This document shows, piece after piece, positions 6,531 to 6,956 of a stretch of 6,956 bases of DNA. Each line of letters starts with the position of its first letter. The stretch's first letter is position 1. Source of the DNA: Promethearchaeota archaeon (GTDB lineage: Archaea > Asgardarchaeota > Lokiarchaeia > Sigynarchaeales > SOKP01). Both the position numbers and the translations under genes were made by a program. The notes below the pieces were generated by a model, which made no database searches, was not told where the DNA came from, and saw only the letters and a list, made by a program, of their open reading frames with translations. Location: the NCBI GenBank assembly GCA_019894655.1, contig JAGXNZ010000190.1, positions 1-6,956 on the forward strand, given 5' to 3'.

Positions 6531-6538
6531 CTTAAATA
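6531..6538 (-). promoter_or_regulatory. TATA-like element of dnaJ
   Basis: Read on the minus strand, TATTTAAG in the context GGTATTTAAGC lies 32 bases before the dnaJ ATG. Transcription would start about 25 bases downstream, leaving a leader of roughly 10-15 bases without a clear ribosome binding site, a common archaeal arrangement. It indicates that dnaJ has its own promoter. I see no heat-shock operator that I can name. Confidence 0.5.
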
Positions 6539-6621
6539 CCATTAATAAAAATTAATTATGAAATTTATCTTTTTAGGTATTAGAATATCTAAAAAGAATT
6601 ATTTAAACTTTTAAGAAATAA

Positions 6622-6642
6622 ATTTGTAAAAAACATACAAAT
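6622..6642 (-). terminator. Candidate terminator between dnaK and dnaJ
   Basis: A perfect 7-base inverted repeat, ATTTGTA (6622-6628) and TACAAAT (6636-6642), whose minus-strand loop and flanks are T-rich (TGTTTTT in the loop, TTTTTCTT just before). It lies about 50 bases after the dnaK stop codon and would separate dnaK from dnaJ transcription. The stem is AT-rich and weak, so this is tentative. Confidence 0.3.
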
Positions 6643-6691
6643 AAGAAAAAGAAATTTAATAGAGACTATTGATATCTTGGCTAAATAAAAT

Positions 6692-6956
6692 TTAGTCAGA
6701 TTCTTCCCAATCTACATCTACGACTTTCTTTTTATCCTTGTCTTTTTTGTCCTTATCTTTCTTATAGGACGCTCCACCAGCACCAGCACCTCCCATATCT
6801 CCAGGCGGTACTCCACCCATTCCACCAGGAGGCATGCCTCCCATTCCACTCGCAGCTTGTTGAGCTTGTTGAGCTGCTTGTTGATAATTCTGGTCTTGGG
6901 ATTGTTGAGCGTAAATTCTTTGAGAAAAACTATGCATAGATTTTTGTAAATTTTCG
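6692..6956 (-). CDS. dnaK: Chaperone protein DnaK (Hsp70), C-terminal end only
   Basis: The gene is cut by the window edge; only the last 87 codons or so are visible and the ATPase and peptide-binding domains lie outside. The visible part begins in the last lid helix (ENLQKSMHSFSQRIYAQQ), continues through a Gln/Ala-rich stretch, then a Gly/Met/Pro-rich disordered segment with GGMPPGGMGG and related repeats, a Lys/Asp-rich stretch, and ends in VDVDWEESD. Such a low-complexity tail ending in an acidic motif is typical of DnaK, where the end (often EEVD-like) aids co-chaperone or client handling. The frame stays open to the edge, so the internal Met at 6937 is not the start. The lysine/aspartate repeat before the end is a less usual detail. 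The dnaJ gene immediately downstream supports the identification. Confidence 0.88.
   Translation of the reverse strand, partial: ENLQKSMHSFSQRIYAQQSQDQNYQQAAQQAQQAASGMGGMPPGGMGGVPPGDMGGAGAGGASYKKDKDKKDKDKKKVVDVDWEESD

Overview
The window looks like part of an AT-rich archaeal genome, most plausibly an Asgard archaeon. The reasons are archaeal-type TATA elements with no clear Shine-Dalgarno sequences, a bacterial-type DnaK/DnaJ pair of the kind archaea have acquired, and two long proteins whose C-terminal halves resemble the eukaryotic ESCRT-associated BRO1 domain (ALIX/Bro1/Rim20). The Asgard assignment is an inference; no rRNA or other taxonomic marker is present.

Layout. Positions 1-337 hold no gene but contain a cluster of AT-rich palindromes built on an AGATTAATCT-like core, followed by a promoter. 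Positions 338-2494 (+) encode a 718-residue protein with an N-terminal helix-hairpin-helix (HhH) module, a long charged, probably disordered linker, and a helical BRO1-like half. After a 366-base non-coding gap with its own promoter, 2861-4858 (+) encodes a 665-residue paralogue with the same architecture. Its HhH module is duplicated and the second copy has decayed. The two promoters are clearly related, so the tandem duplication included the control region. The second paralogue overlaps by 4 bases (GTGA) a 168-residue gene (4855-5361, +) for a small protein with two predicted membrane segments and a winged-helix-like cytoplasmic part. Only 6 bases separate its end from the end of dnaJ (5368-6498, -). 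Upstream of dnaJ on the same strand is the C-terminal end of dnaK (6692 to the window edge, -).

How the genes may work together. dnaK and dnaJ are an ordinary Hsp70/Hsp40 chaperone pair. The plus-strand cluster is the interesting part: two proteins joining a module usually used for DNA binding to a domain that in eukaryotes binds ESCRT-III filaments, one of them translationally coupled to a membrane-anchored winged-helix protein. A working hypothesis is an uncharacterised ESCRT-linked system connecting membrane and DNA. The domain calls rest on reading motifs by eye and need a profile or structure search.
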